Positions 1 to 8,294 of a stretch of 64,000 bases of DNA are shown here, piece after piece. Each line of letters starts with the position of its first letter. Position 1 is the stretch's first letter. The notes under the pieces are model-generated. The model did not search any database, was not told the origin of the DNA, and saw only the letters and a program-made list of their open reading frames with translations. The stretch lies in assembly GCA_903907985.1 (NCBI GenBank), contig CAIVQG010000072.1:58577-122576 (forward strand), in the 5' to 3' direction. This DNA is from an uncultured delta proteobacterium (GTDB lineage Bacteria > Desulfobacterota > Syntrophia > Syntrophales > Smithellaceae). The position numbers were made by a program, and so were the translations under genes.

Positions 1-131
1 CTATTGCCTTGCTGGGTATTGTGAATCGGATAATGAAGGGCAACAATCCGTGCTAAACTTTTCATCAAACACTTCTATGCTTTCCACAACTCCCGTAAAG
101 AAATAATAGTATAGCGTTCTCCGGAATATCT

Positions 132-323
132 CTAAGCCTCATGGGCCTTTTTCGCATAAACTCTCTCATACGCCGCGCAGTATGGACAGACGCCATTCTC
201 GATATTCTTGACAAACCAGTAAGCGATCCCGCGCTGTTTCTTACGGGCATAATTGCATACCGGACATTCGACGCAACGCCGGGCCATTTGTTTATCTTTT
301 TCGGTTACAGAAGTTGATTTCAT
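132..323 (-). CDS. Small CxxC zinc-ribbon-like protein
   Basis: This is a 63-residue cytoplasmic protein of unknown function. It has two Cys pairs, CVECPVC near residues 17-23 and CPYC near 47-50, spaced as in a small zinc ribbon. There is no signal peptide or membrane segment. The ATG follows a good ribosome site (AAGGGGG, about 6 bases upstream). It begins 37 bases after the STAS gene on the same strand, so it is probably the last gene of the phosphatase-STAS operon. Metal binding is inferred from the Cys spacing only. Confidence 0.6.
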   Translation of the reverse strand: MKSTSVTEKDKQMARRCVECPVCNYARKKQRGIAYWFVKNIENGVCPYCAAYERVYAKKAHEA

Positions 324-360
324 CTACAGCCCCCTTTTATTAATACAACTGCCTCTGCAA

Positions 361-915
361 TTATTTCATATTTCTCCGGCCCTCTTTTCCTTTTTCTTCG
401 TTTATGGTTGGCGATGGATGCGAGACGGACGGCACATCATCCCGCAGAGCATCGAGAATGTTTTGAAACGCGGCCCGGTTCTTATCATTCAGATCACAGA
501 GAATACGATGGGAATTATAGAGGGTTTTGGCCAGTTCGTCTCGATTCTCGTCACAGACGGCAATTCTTTCCATTTCGCAGGCCATTTGAAGATCGCTGTG
601 GATGATGTTGAAAACGGCAGGGAACCCGACTCCTTCGAGAATGCGGTCAATATCATCATGGAGGGAAAAGATCGTCGCCTTTCTACCGAAACGGTCATGG
701 ATGTAATTGGCGATTCTGGCCAGAAGGCCGAGACAGGTGCTGTCAATCATCCTGGTTTCCGTCAGATCGATCAGAATATCTTCAAAGTCTCCCCGGGCAA
801 AAAGATGATCGAGGTAATCGTCCAGAGATGCACCCATCTGATAGCGGACTTTGCCCGTCAGTTTGAGGATAACTACATTGCCTGTCCTGGCGAAACAAAC
901 AGTCCCCCGTTCCAT
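361..915 (-). CDS. STAS-domain protein (anti-sigma factor antagonist type)
   Basis: This 184-residue protein has a STAS domain over about residues 10-110, typical of SpoIIAA/RsbV anti-anti-sigma factors. The loop IDSTCLG (about 57-63) is where such proteins carry the phosphorylated Ser/Thr. The C-terminal 60 residues are charged and low in complexity. The start overlaps the stop of the upstream SpoIIE-type phosphatase gene (TAATG) and is preceded by GGAGGGC, so the two are translationally coupled. In the known scheme a PP2C phosphatase dephosphorylates its STAS partner to release a sigma factor or other target. No anti-sigma kinase lies beside it, so the target is unknown. Confidence 0.85.
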   Translation of the reverse strand: MERGTVCFARTGNVVILKLTGKVRYQMGASLDDYLDHLFARGDFEDILIDLTETRMIDSTCLGLLARIANYIHDRFGRKATIFSLHDDIDRILEGVGFPAVFNIIHSDLQMACEMERIAVCDENRDELAKTLYNSHRILCDLNDKNRAAFQNILDALRDDVPSVSHPSPTINEEKGKEGRRNMK

Positions 916-2099
916 TATCCGGCCCTCCTGCTGATGAGAAGTATGGCAATATCATCGGGTGGGCCGACGATATTATCTAGTCCCAGCTTTTCCGCGATCC
1001 CCTCAACTGTTGGATTGTCGCTGCCCGTAAGAAGCCCCGCTAGATATTCTTCCTTCTCCTTCAACGTTTCATGGGGAAGAATTTCCATAATGCCATCGGA
1101 AAAGAGAGCCAGATCGAATCGCTCCGGGAGGGAAATGGTCTCGGCATGGTATTCGGCATAAGGGAAGAGGCCTACCGGAACGTTTTTGCCCGCAATGAAT
1201 ACCGATTGTGTTCCATTCCTGAGAATGGGACTCGGCGCCTGGCCACCGTTGGCGTACAGGAGCGTGTTATCCTTTATGGACAGAACGCCATAGAAGATCG
1301 TCGCATATTTGCCAATTTTTTCACTGAGCAGGGCCCGGTTCAAAATATCGAGCAGGATGGTTGGTTTCAGGATGTCGTATTCCCTTCCCTGGGCAAATCG
1401 TCGGAGATAGCGGTTAATATGGCTGCGCAGAAGAACGGTCACAATCGCCGAAGACACGCCATGGCCGGAAACATCAACCATGTAAAAACCGGTATGTTCG
1501 TCGTCAATGATGAAGTAATCGATAAAATCCCCGCTCAGGTAAAGGGAAGGATAAAGGACGCGGCTGAAGCGATATGGTCCCCGTTCCTGGTGGTTATCGG
1601 GAAAGAGATGAAACTGCATTTTCCGGGCTGCCGATTCGCCTTCTTCAAGTCTCCGGAGACTCTCCGTCAACTGCCGGTTCGCTGTTTCGAGATGCTCGAG
1701 GTGTTCCCTGTTTTCCCTCAACAGACGGGCGCGTTCCAGAGCTTTTTCGACGGCGTGCTTTATGACCATGATACCTTCAACGGGTTTGGCGATATAATCC
1801 CAGGCACCCAATTTGAGGGCCTTGATCACATCGTCTATGATACCCGTTCCCGTCACCATGATGATGGGCATTTCAGGATATTCTTCAGTCACTGTCTGCA
1901 GGACCTGCATCCCGTCGATCTCCGGCATGCGTACATCACACAAGACAAGATCGGGATGTTCCCGGCGGCACATGTCAATACCGATACGGCCGTTTCCGGC
2001 TTCAATGACATCGTGGCCGATAATTTTCAGAAAATCGGACAGAACCGCCCGCACGGAATCATCATCGTCAATGATCAGAATCCTGGCCTTTGTTCCCAT
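915..2099 (-). CDS. Response regulator fused to SpoIIE-type PP2C phosphatase
   Basis: The protein begins with a CheY-like receiver (MGTKARILIIDDD, with the phospho-acceptor Asp in LVLCDVRMPEIDG). A short coiled coil links this to a SpoIIE/RsbU-type PPM phosphatase carrying the metal motifs DVSGHG and LFSDGIME. A longer reading frame starts at 2159. I chose the ATG at 2099 because AGGGAG sits just upstream and the receiver begins there. The product is cytoplasmic, about 394 residues. Receiver phosphorylation probably switches phosphatase activity toward the STAS protein encoded immediately downstream with a one-base overlap. The sensor kinase is not in the window. Confidence 0.9.
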   Translation of the reverse strand: MGTKARILIIDDDDSVRAVLSDFLKIIGHDVIEAGNGRIGIDMCRREHPDLVLCDVRMPEIDGMQVLQTVTEEYPEMPIIMVTGTGIIDDVIKALKLGAWDYIAKPVEGIMVIKHAVEKALERARLLRENREHLEHLETANRQLTESLRRLEEGESAARKMQFHLFPDNHQERGPYRFSRVLYPSLYLSGDFIDYFIIDDEHTGFYMVDVSGHGVSSAIVTVLLRSHINRYLRRFAQGREYDILKPTILLDILNRALLSEKIGKYATIFYGVLSIKDNTLLYANGGQAPSPILRNGTQSVFIAGKNVPVGLFPYAEYHAETISLPERFDLALFSDGIMEILPHETLKEKEEYLAGLLTGSDNPTVEGIAEKLGLDNIVGPPDDIAILLISRRAG

Positions 2100-2489
2100 A
2101 GGATCTCCCTGATGATCCCCTGAAGAGCCAATGTGCGGGCAATTCACCTTCCCGCACATCCGTAAGCATTTCCCTGTATACAGCCGCCGATCCTATTCAT
2201 CCCCGCCAATAGGACTGCGAGCTTTATTATACACCTTTTTTTAAAAAAAATGCTGCAATATTTCCGGAGAATTTCTTCCAATTTACTGGATAAGAACTTC
2301 CTTTGTGTGATAAAAAAACATAGCAATATCGGCCTTGTGCAATAGCGACCAGTCCGGCATGACCAAACAAACGTGAAATGTTTAGTAACATCAACTATAT
2401 CCGTGTTAGACCATCCGCTCGCAGAAAATTTTCATTAAATCTGCACCTGCTAAACTTCTTCCCAAAAGCTTCTTCATGAACCAAGCGGA
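2100..2489. other. Intergenic region with a possible leftward promoter
   Basis: No gene is seen here. A TATAAT hexamer on the minus strand at about 2220-2225 lies 120 bases before the phosphatase start and is preceded by a T8/A7 tract. No -35 box at proper spacing is clear. Around 2288-2306 the sequence resembles the CACAAAAGGAAGTT tail of the dispersed promoter element described elsewhere, but without its -35 and -10 boxes. The rest shows nothing I can name. Confidence 0.4.
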
Positions 2490-3617
2490 TCAGGCCAAAA
2501 GCGCCGCACCGATCCTCTCCTGCCGCGTCAGCAGCCGCCGCTGGCTGAGAGAACAAAGGGCTGCAAGATCGGTCTGCAATCGCTCCTGCTCCGGATCGGG
2601 ATCAATTCTTAAGCGTGCCAGGATCGCCCTCAAGCGTTCCGGAAGCGTAGCGGTGAGGTGCATCCAGGGAATAAGTATCGACAGAGAGACCGGCGCCTCC
2701 GGGCACTCCAGATCATCAGCTGCCTTCCCCGCCAGGACCTGCAACATCTCGATCAAGGCATGCACATCTCCCAGCTCTTTTTGCAACGGGCGGTCCGCCA
2801 CAGCCCCATGACGGCGGAGCGCCTCAATAGTAAGCACCTCCAGCCGGGCCAGCGCCCCTAAGATCGGTCCCGTCATCATCAGATCTTCATAACTGCTGAA
2901 TGGGATCACCATCGTCTCGTAGGCATTCCCTTCCTCGCCCAGAATAGCCGTTACCGGGAGGGAACAATCGGCAAGCACTATGCCGCCATGGGGCGACGGC
3001 TTGAGAAATGGCAAGGGCGAAGCTGCTGCCATGGCCAGCCCAGCAGTTTCCCGTGGCACTAGAAAGGCAGTGAATCGCTTTTTCCCCATTACTTCGGATG
3101 TAACAGCAATGACAATGTAGAGATCGGCGATGGGTCCGTTCGTCAGATAGGCCTTTTCGCCGTTTAGGAGAAAGCGGGTACCGTCGCGTTGTGCTTTTGC
3201 GGCCAAGTGTTTGGGATGAGCCCCATGGCCGGACTCCGAGACGGCAAAGGAAACAGTCAGATTTCCCCGGGCCATCTCCGGGAGAAGACGCTGCCGCTGT
3301 TCCTCATCGCCAAATCCGGAAATGAGAAAACGGGCCTCGACCTGTTGAACCAGCCAGGAGAGCGCCAGGCCAAGGTTATGGCCTTCGGCAACGAGTGCTT
3401 CACCGGCCACGATCAGGTCTCGCCAGTTCCCGCCGCATCCGCCGTAAGTTTCCGGAATGCCCACCTGGAAAAGGCCCCGATCCCCCATCCGCCGCCAGAG
3501 ATCGAGGGGGAAAGATTCTGTGCAGCCAAGATCATCACGGCGGGCAATATTTTCTCCTGCAAACAACACAAAGCGGTCCCGCAGGAGTCGATTTTCTAAA
3601 TCCCTATGCTCGGTCAT
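2490..3617 (-). CDS. Acyl-CoA dehydrogenase family protein
   Basis: This is a 375-residue flavoprotein of normal family length. It has the N-terminal helical domain (GLFQVGIPETYGGCGG), the central FAD-contacting segment (FAVSESGHGAHP and GEKAYLTNGPIAD), and a C-terminal helical domain. A Glu in SSYEDLMMTGPILG lies where many acyl-CoA dehydrogenases keep the catalytic base; this assignment is by eye. The substrate cannot be told. It starts one base after the VWA gene stop, so it is translationally coupled to a MoxR-VWA pair, an unusual partnership for a beta-oxidation enzyme. The C-terminal 70 residues look less conserved than the core. Confidence 0.88.
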   Translation of the reverse strand: MTEHRDLENRLLRDRFVLFAGENIARRDDLGCTESFPLDLWRRMGDRGLFQVGIPETYGGCGGNWRDLIVAGEALVAEGHNLGLALSWLVQQVEARFLISGFGDEEQRQRLLPEMARGNLTVSFAVSESGHGAHPKHLAAKAQRDGTRFLLNGEKAYLTNGPIADLYIVIAVTSEVMGKKRFTAFLVPRETAGLAMAAASPLPFLKPSPHGGIVLADCSLPVTAILGEEGNAYETMVIPFSSYEDLMMTGPILGALARLEVLTIEALRRHGAVADRPLQKELGDVHALIEMLQVLAGKAADDLECPEAPVSLSILIPWMHLTATLPERLRAILARLRIDPDPEQERLQTDLAALCSLSQRRLLTRQERIGAALLA

Positions 3618-3618
3618 A

Positions 3619-5004
3619 TTACATCACCAATTCCTCGATGAAACTTATCAACTGGTTCAGATTCCTGCAAGGACGTACTTCATGACAATAGTGACTATAT
3701 GTGAAAATCTCACTGTCCGCCGTGCCCCATATTGCTTCCGGCTCGGGATTGAGCCAGATCAACCGGCGACAGCGATCCCGCATTTCCCCCAGAATCGAAT
3801 CCTCCGGATTAAGGTAATTGGAGCGCGCGTCACCGACAATAATCAGCGTCGTCTTCTTCGTCAGTATCTCCATGGAGTTCCGCTTGAAATGTCGGAAGGT
3901 CTCACCGTAGTCCGTCGTACCATCATAATTGACATCCGCTTTCTTAAGAACAATCTCGATGGCCTCGTTGATATCGTTTTCCTCAAATGTTTCAGTTACC
4001 TCCGTCAGACGGTCGACAAAAACGAAACTGTTCACCCGGTCGAAGCAATCCTGCAGGGAATACAAGAGATTCAGCATGAAATGCGCGGCCGACCATACAG
4101 AGCCGGAAACATCGCAAAGGGTAACAATCCGGCTCTTCCGGAGCGCCTTGCGCCGGTATTTCAATTCGAGGGGAACGCCGTTGTAGCGTGCCGCGGCCCG
4201 GAGCGTCTTCTTGACATCCAGATTTCCCCGGTTCCGGACGGCAAAGCGGCGGCTGCTGATGTTCTGGAGTTTGCGCACCAAAACACCGATGGCCTCGCGC
4301 ATCTCCAAAGTCTCCTTGGCCGTGAAGGACGAAAATGGCTTCTCGCCCAGTTGTTTGAGTCTTTCTCCCGCCTCGTCGCTTTTTCTTAAGCCCTGCTGAT
4401 CTGAGAGCGGCTCGAACATCAGCAACTGCTGTGCCCGGGCGAGGCGTTCCTCAAAATGCCTGGCCAGCAAAAGCCGGCTCGGGGCATCAATCCCCTTGGA
4501 ATTCTCTTTGATGAGCGCTTGGGCAGCGGAACCAGCGCGCACAATCTGCATCAGAATTTTCAGGCGGTTTCCCAACGGAGTCAGGTTGAACCTAACGGCC
4601 TGGGGTGAATCGTCGGACTCTGTCCGGATGCGATGCAACTCCTTCAGCAGAGAATGGGGGTCCCCCACCAGGAAATCTATAATGGCCTGATAATCGGCAT
4701 CCGTAGGAGAATCCTGCTTGAGGAGGTTGGTCACTTGCCGAATCTGCTCCCCGATCTGCCCGGCCTGATCCATGTCGGCGGCATCGAGCCTCAGTTCGTG
4801 GAAGAAAAGGTGATAGAGGTGGTTAAAGTGATTAAGTTCCCGTATGCTCTTCGCGAAGTTCGCCCGCAGGGCCGCCCGGAATTCCGGTTCGCAGGTGCAA
4901 TCGATCCGCTCCAGGTGACGTAGGCAGTCCAGGACCTCGGAAGTCGAGATCCTCATGCCCGACGCGCGGCATGAGGAAATAAATTTCAGTACAAGATTAA
5001 CCAT
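3619..5004 (-). CDS. VWA domain protein (CoxE/YehP-like)
   Basis: This 461-residue cytoplasmic protein has a helical N-terminal half and a C-terminal von Willebrand A domain. The MIDAS motif is intact: DVSGSV near residue 298, then TTDYG, and later VGDARSN. No signal peptide or membrane span is seen. Family members work with MoxR AAA ATPases in metal-cofactor insertion or complex maturation, for example CoxD/CoxE for CO dehydrogenase. The MoxR gene ends 11 bases upstream, and an acyl-CoA dehydrogenase follows one base downstream. I infer a maturation role, possibly for that dehydrogenase. No strong ribosome site is visible, which fits coupling to the upstream gene. Confidence 0.85.
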   Translation of the reverse strand: MVNLVLKFISSCRASGMRISTSEVLDCLRHLERIDCTCEPEFRAALRANFAKSIRELNHFNHLYHLFFHELRLDAADMDQAGQIGEQIRQVTNLLKQDSPTDADYQAIIDFLVGDPHSLLKELHRIRTESDDSPQAVRFNLTPLGNRLKILMQIVRAGSAAQALIKENSKGIDAPSRLLLARHFEERLARAQQLLMFEPLSDQQGLRKSDEAGERLKQLGEKPFSSFTAKETLEMREAIGVLVRKLQNISSRRFAVRNRGNLDVKKTLRAAARYNGVPLELKYRRKALRKSRIVTLCDVSGSVWSAAHFMLNLLYSLQDCFDRVNSFVFVDRLTEVTETFEENDINEAIEIVLKKADVNYDGTTDYGETFRHFKRNSMEILTKKTTLIIVGDARSNYLNPEDSILGEMRDRCRRLIWLNPEPEAIWGTADSEIFTYSHYCHEVRPCRNLNQLISFIEELVM

Positions 5005-5015
5005 AATGGACAGCT

Positions 5016-5924
5016 TTAGAGAAGGACTTTATCGAGATTTTTTCGTACCTTTTCGATGTCGCTCTGATACTTGCAGACAACATTTAAAGTGTCGGACACG
5101 ACATCCGGAGACAGCGTTGCGGCCTGGAGCACCAACAGCGACTGTGCCCAATCGATGGATTCGGAGATGCTGGGATTCTTTTTCAGGTCCAGTGCGCGGA
5201 TCCGGCGAATCGCTTCGACCAGGCCCTGCACAAGTTTCTCCTCGATCCCCGGTACCTTGAGCCTCACGATGCGGATCTCCAGATCCCGTTCCGGATAGTC
5301 GATGTACAGATGAACACAACGGCGCTTCAAGGCGTCGCTCATATCGCGGTAGTTATTGGACGTAAGCAGAACAAAGGGAATGTGTACAGCCTTGCGCGTG
5401 CCCAACTCGGGGATGGAGACTTGAAAATCACTTAACAATTCAAGAAGGAAGGCCTCGAACTCGGGATCGGATTTGTCGACTTCGTCCAGCAGGAGAACTA
5501 CGGGTTTTGCCGAACTGATCGCCTGGAGGAGTGGCCGGGGCAAAATGAAGCGGTCGGAAAAAAAGGCGTCTTCCTGAGCAGCGATACGGTCCACCGCCGC
5601 GGTCAAAGTATCGGCGTCTGCGATTATGTCGTTGATCCGGCCCTTGACCATCTGGGTGTAAAGGAGCTGTTTGGCGTATTCCCATTCGTACAGCGCCTTT
5701 GACTCGTCCAGCCCTTCGTAGCACTGCAAGCGGATCAGCTCCCGATCCAGGCTGCGGGCCACGGCCTTGGCAAGTTCCGTCTTGCCGACGCCAGCGGGAC
5801 CTTCCACCAGAATCGGCTTCTGTGTCGCCTCTGCCAGAAAAACCACCGTCGCGATCTCGCGTGAAGGAATGTATCCGGCCGCGGTCAGTCGCACCTGAGC
5901 ATCGTCCACACTTTTATAATCCAT
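5016..5924 (-). CDS. MoxR-family AAA+ ATPase
   Basis: This 302-residue AAA+ ATPase has Walker A GPAGVGKT (42-49), Walker B VVLLLDEVD (142-150) and sensor-1 LLTSNN. Length and motif order are typical of MoxR proteins. These are chaperone-like ATPases that act with a VWA-domain partner, and that partner is the next gene. The ATG is preceded by AAAAAAGGAAG. A TTGACC hexamer about 60 bases upstream may be the operon promoter. It is the first gene of the MoxR, VWA, acyl-CoA dehydrogenase operon. Confidence 0.92.
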   Translation of the reverse strand: MDYKSVDDAQVRLTAAGYIPSREIATVVFLAEATQKPILVEGPAGVGKTELAKAVARSLDRELIRLQCYEGLDESKALYEWEYAKQLLYTQMVKGRINDIIADADTLTAAVDRIAAQEDAFFSDRFILPRPLLQAISSAKPVVLLLDEVDKSDPEFEAFLLELLSDFQVSIPELGTRKAVHIPFVLLTSNNYRDMSDALKRRCVHLYIDYPERDLEIRIVRLKVPGIEEKLVQGLVEAIRRIRALDLKKNPSISESIDWAQSLLVLQAATLSPDVVSDTLNVVCKYQSDIEKVRKNLDKVLL

Positions 5925-6175
5925 AAAAAACTTCCTTTTTTCTAGGGTCTTATATCAATCAGCCGCAGAGGTCAAGAAATTCAGGGTAAGCGGCTGTGCT
6001 AAACATGAATCAAAACATCAACTATGGATAATAAGAGAAACTTCGTTCCCAGGTATTTTTTTTAAAGCCTGTAATACTAATAAGTAAGAACTTCTCTTCG
6101 CCATCTCCTTTGCAAATTCGATTAATTATGGTAATTTTCGTTTATGAAAATCAGATCGCACATACCGGAGGTGTT

Positions 6176-6328
6176 ATGATAAGACGCTTCTAACTGCTCT
6201 GTATAGCGCTCATTCTGATTACCATGGGAGTGACCTCCGCAGTGCCTGGCATCAATGCTTCACCGCCCAAATACAGTCCACGTCAGGCAGCAACACCCTG
6301 GCAATCACACGATTGTTTCAATCAGTAA
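6176..6328 (+). pseudogene. Short secreted-peptide ORF interrupted by one TAA
   Basis: A strong ribosome site (CGGAGGTG) precedes ATG at 6176. The frame stays open for 50 codons to a TAA at 6326 except for one TAA at codon 6 (6191-6193). Read through, the product would have two Arg, then a hydrophobic run (LLCIALILIT) and a signal-peptidase-like region, giving a mature peptide of roughly 20-25 residues with one Cys near the end. A TTA-to-TAA change would explain the stop. It lies 37 bases before a B12/radical SAM gene, so it may be a broken precursor or partner of that enzyme. Sequencing error is possible. Confidence 0.5.
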
Positions 6329-6365
6329 AGAATAAATAAATTTAATAAATGACGGAGATTGCTTT

Positions 6366-8222
6366 TTGAAAAAATTAACACTTAAACTTGTATCCATCCA
6401 CATTAAGGACTCACCTCAGGCTGTCCCTCTGGCTGCAGCAGCACTTAAAGCACAGCTCGATTCAGTTGACTCCATAAACCGGAAGCTGGATGTATCATTT
6501 CATGATTACACTATTGATAACTCTGCTGATTTCATAGCGGAGGACATCTGCAGACATATTCCGGATATGATCGGTTTCTCGACATACCTGTGGAACAAGC
6601 ACTTGGTAATGGAAATCTGCCGGATCATCAAAGAGAAATTCCCGGCTGTATTACTCTTCGCCGGTGGCGCAGAGGCAACAGCACTTCCTTTAACACTGAT
6701 CGCCAGCGCACCATTTGACTTTATCATTAAAGGTGAAGGTGAGATCGTCCTGACCCAAGTAATGAAAAGGCTGCTGAACGCAGATCAACTCGACGGCATA
6801 CCCGGGGTATTTTTAAAAGGCGCAAAGCTTAATCCGGGAAAAGACCAGCAGCCCGTCATGGACTTAAACTCCCTGCCCTCGCCTTTTCTTTCCGGAACAA
6901 TGGACCCCAGCCGTTATTCCGGCTTATGGTGGGAACTCTCCCGCGGATGTCCTTTTAAATGCGGTTTTTGTTTCGAATCAAGGGGGGTGGCAGGCGTCAG
7001 GCAAATTTCGTCAGAACGCATCCGGAGAGAACTGGAGCTCTTCGAAGAAAAAAAAGTGACCCAGATCTTTGTGCTAGACCCGACTTTTAACTGTGATATA
7101 AAGCGCGCCAAAAACATTCTGCGTATGATACGCAAAACGGCTCCGCTTATTCATTATACTTTTGAAATAAGGACAGAGTTTATCGACCGTGAAATCGCCG
7201 GACTATTTGCTGCACTTCACTGCAGCCTCCAGGTTGGACTGCAGAGCGCTCATCCTGAAGTGCTCGCCCACGTCAACAGAACCATCGACCCCGTTAAATA
7301 CGCTAAAAAAATAGCGCTGCTGAACCAAGCCGGCGCCATCTTCGGACTGGACCTGATCTACGGGCTGCCGGGTGATACACCCGATGGATTTCAAGAGAGC
7401 CTGAATTATGCTCTGAGTCTGCAGCCGAACCATCTCGATATTTTTCCGCTGGCTGTTATACCGGGGACAGCACTTTATGATCAGGCGGAATCCTTCTTGC
7501 TGAACTGTCTAAAAGACGCGCCTTACACACTGATCTCCTCGCCGGGTTTTTCCGAAGAAGGAATGTCGCAAGCCGAAGATCTGAAAAATGCCTGTGAAAT
7601 ATTTTACAACCGCGGAGGCGCTGCGGGCTGGATGTTCATGGCATTGGAAACACTGGCCATTGATCCTGCTGACTTTCTTTCCGATTTTGCAGTATATATA
7701 TCTTCCTGGAAAGAAACGTTGAAGCTCACAAGAGAGGAGATTACTGTTCTGCAATCCTCTTTTGTCGAAGAGCAGTTCACCAAAAATAACAAGAAAAAAC
7801 TCTTTCCTGTAATGGATGATATAATAAAAATTCATGGTGCGCTGAACCGTTCGCTTTATGCCGGACCGCAAGTAAAGGCAGTCAGCAGCAGTTTTACTGA
7901 TGAAGCCGTGTTTAGTTTATCACCCGGAACTATTTCTCTTTCCTTAAAATATGATTTTGATGACCTTATGACTGTCGGCGAACTTACCTTTGAAGAGTTC
8001 CTTGATTCCTATTCCCCGCAGAAATCATACCTGGTTGTTTATAATTGCGGCGGCGCTGTTAAAACACTGACAATAGATATCACTTTAAGCAGGCTGCTGC
8101 GCTCGTTTACAGGTAGCGATTCCCTCCGGCAAATCTGCGGCAGAAATAAAATAGAAACCCGAAAGAAGATTTATGAATTTCTGAATTATGCAGTTAAAGA
8201 ACAGATAATCCAGATCCGGTAA
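6366..8222 (+). CDS. B12-binding-domain radical SAM protein
   Basis: This 618-residue protein has an N-terminal cobalamin-binding-like Rossmann domain (about 1-150) and a radical SAM core with RGCPFKCGFCFE, giving the CxxxCxxC iron-sulfur ligands C195, C199 and C202. I do not see a clear DxHxxG cobalamin motif. The last 90 residues (LSRLLRSFTGSDSLRQI and onward) resemble a small winged-helix PqqD-like peptide-binding domain, which suggests peptide modification, but this is only by eye. The start is TTG with GGAG upstream. Just before it lies a short signal-peptide ORF with a stop codon. The substrate is unknown. Confidence 0.85.
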   Translation: MKKLTLKLVSIHIKDSPQAVPLAAAALKAQLDSVDSINRKLDVSFHDYTIDNSADFIAEDICRHIPDMIGFSTYLWNKHLVMEICRIIKEKFPAVLLFAGGAEATALPLTLIASAPFDFIIKGEGEIVLTQVMKRLLNADQLDGIPGVFLKGAKLNPGKDQQPVMDLNSLPSPFLSGTMDPSRYSGLWWELSRGCPFKCGFCFESRGVAGVRQISSERIRRELELFEEKKVTQIFVLDPTFNCDIKRAKNILRMIRKTAPLIHYTFEIRTEFIDREIAGLFAALHCSLQVGLQSAHPEVLAHVNRTIDPVKYAKKIALLNQAGAIFGLDLIYGLPGDTPDGFQESLNYALSLQPNHLDIFPLAVIPGTALYDQAESFLLNCLKDAPYTLISSPGFSEEGMSQAEDLKNACEIFYNRGGAAGWMFMALETLAIDPADFLSDFAVYISSWKETLKLTREEITVLQSSFVEEQFTKNNKKKLFPVMDDIIKIHGALNRSLYAGPQVKAVSSSFTDEAVFSLSPGTISLSLKYDFDDLMTVGELTFEEFLDSYSPQKSYLVVYNCGGAVKTLTIDITLSRLLRSFTGSDSLRQICGRNKIETRKKIYEFLNYAVKEQIIQIR

Positions 8223-8294
8223 TTTGGTCATATCATCCCGCCATGATAAATAATCACAATTAGTGGATGTCATGTTTTTTTGCTTATTTATTGT

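Noticed and set aside
253-1161. 302-residue rightward frame across the STAS and phosphatase genes
   Set aside because: It is antisense to two well-supported genes with clear domains and has no ribosome site.
1071-2123. 350-residue rightward frame antisense to the receiver-phosphatase gene
   Set aside because: The minus strand carries receiver and PP2C motifs; the plus-strand reading has no family features.
3457-4389. 310-residue rightward frame antisense to the VWA gene
   Set aside because: The opposite strand has an intact MIDAS and operon coupling; this is a shadow frame.
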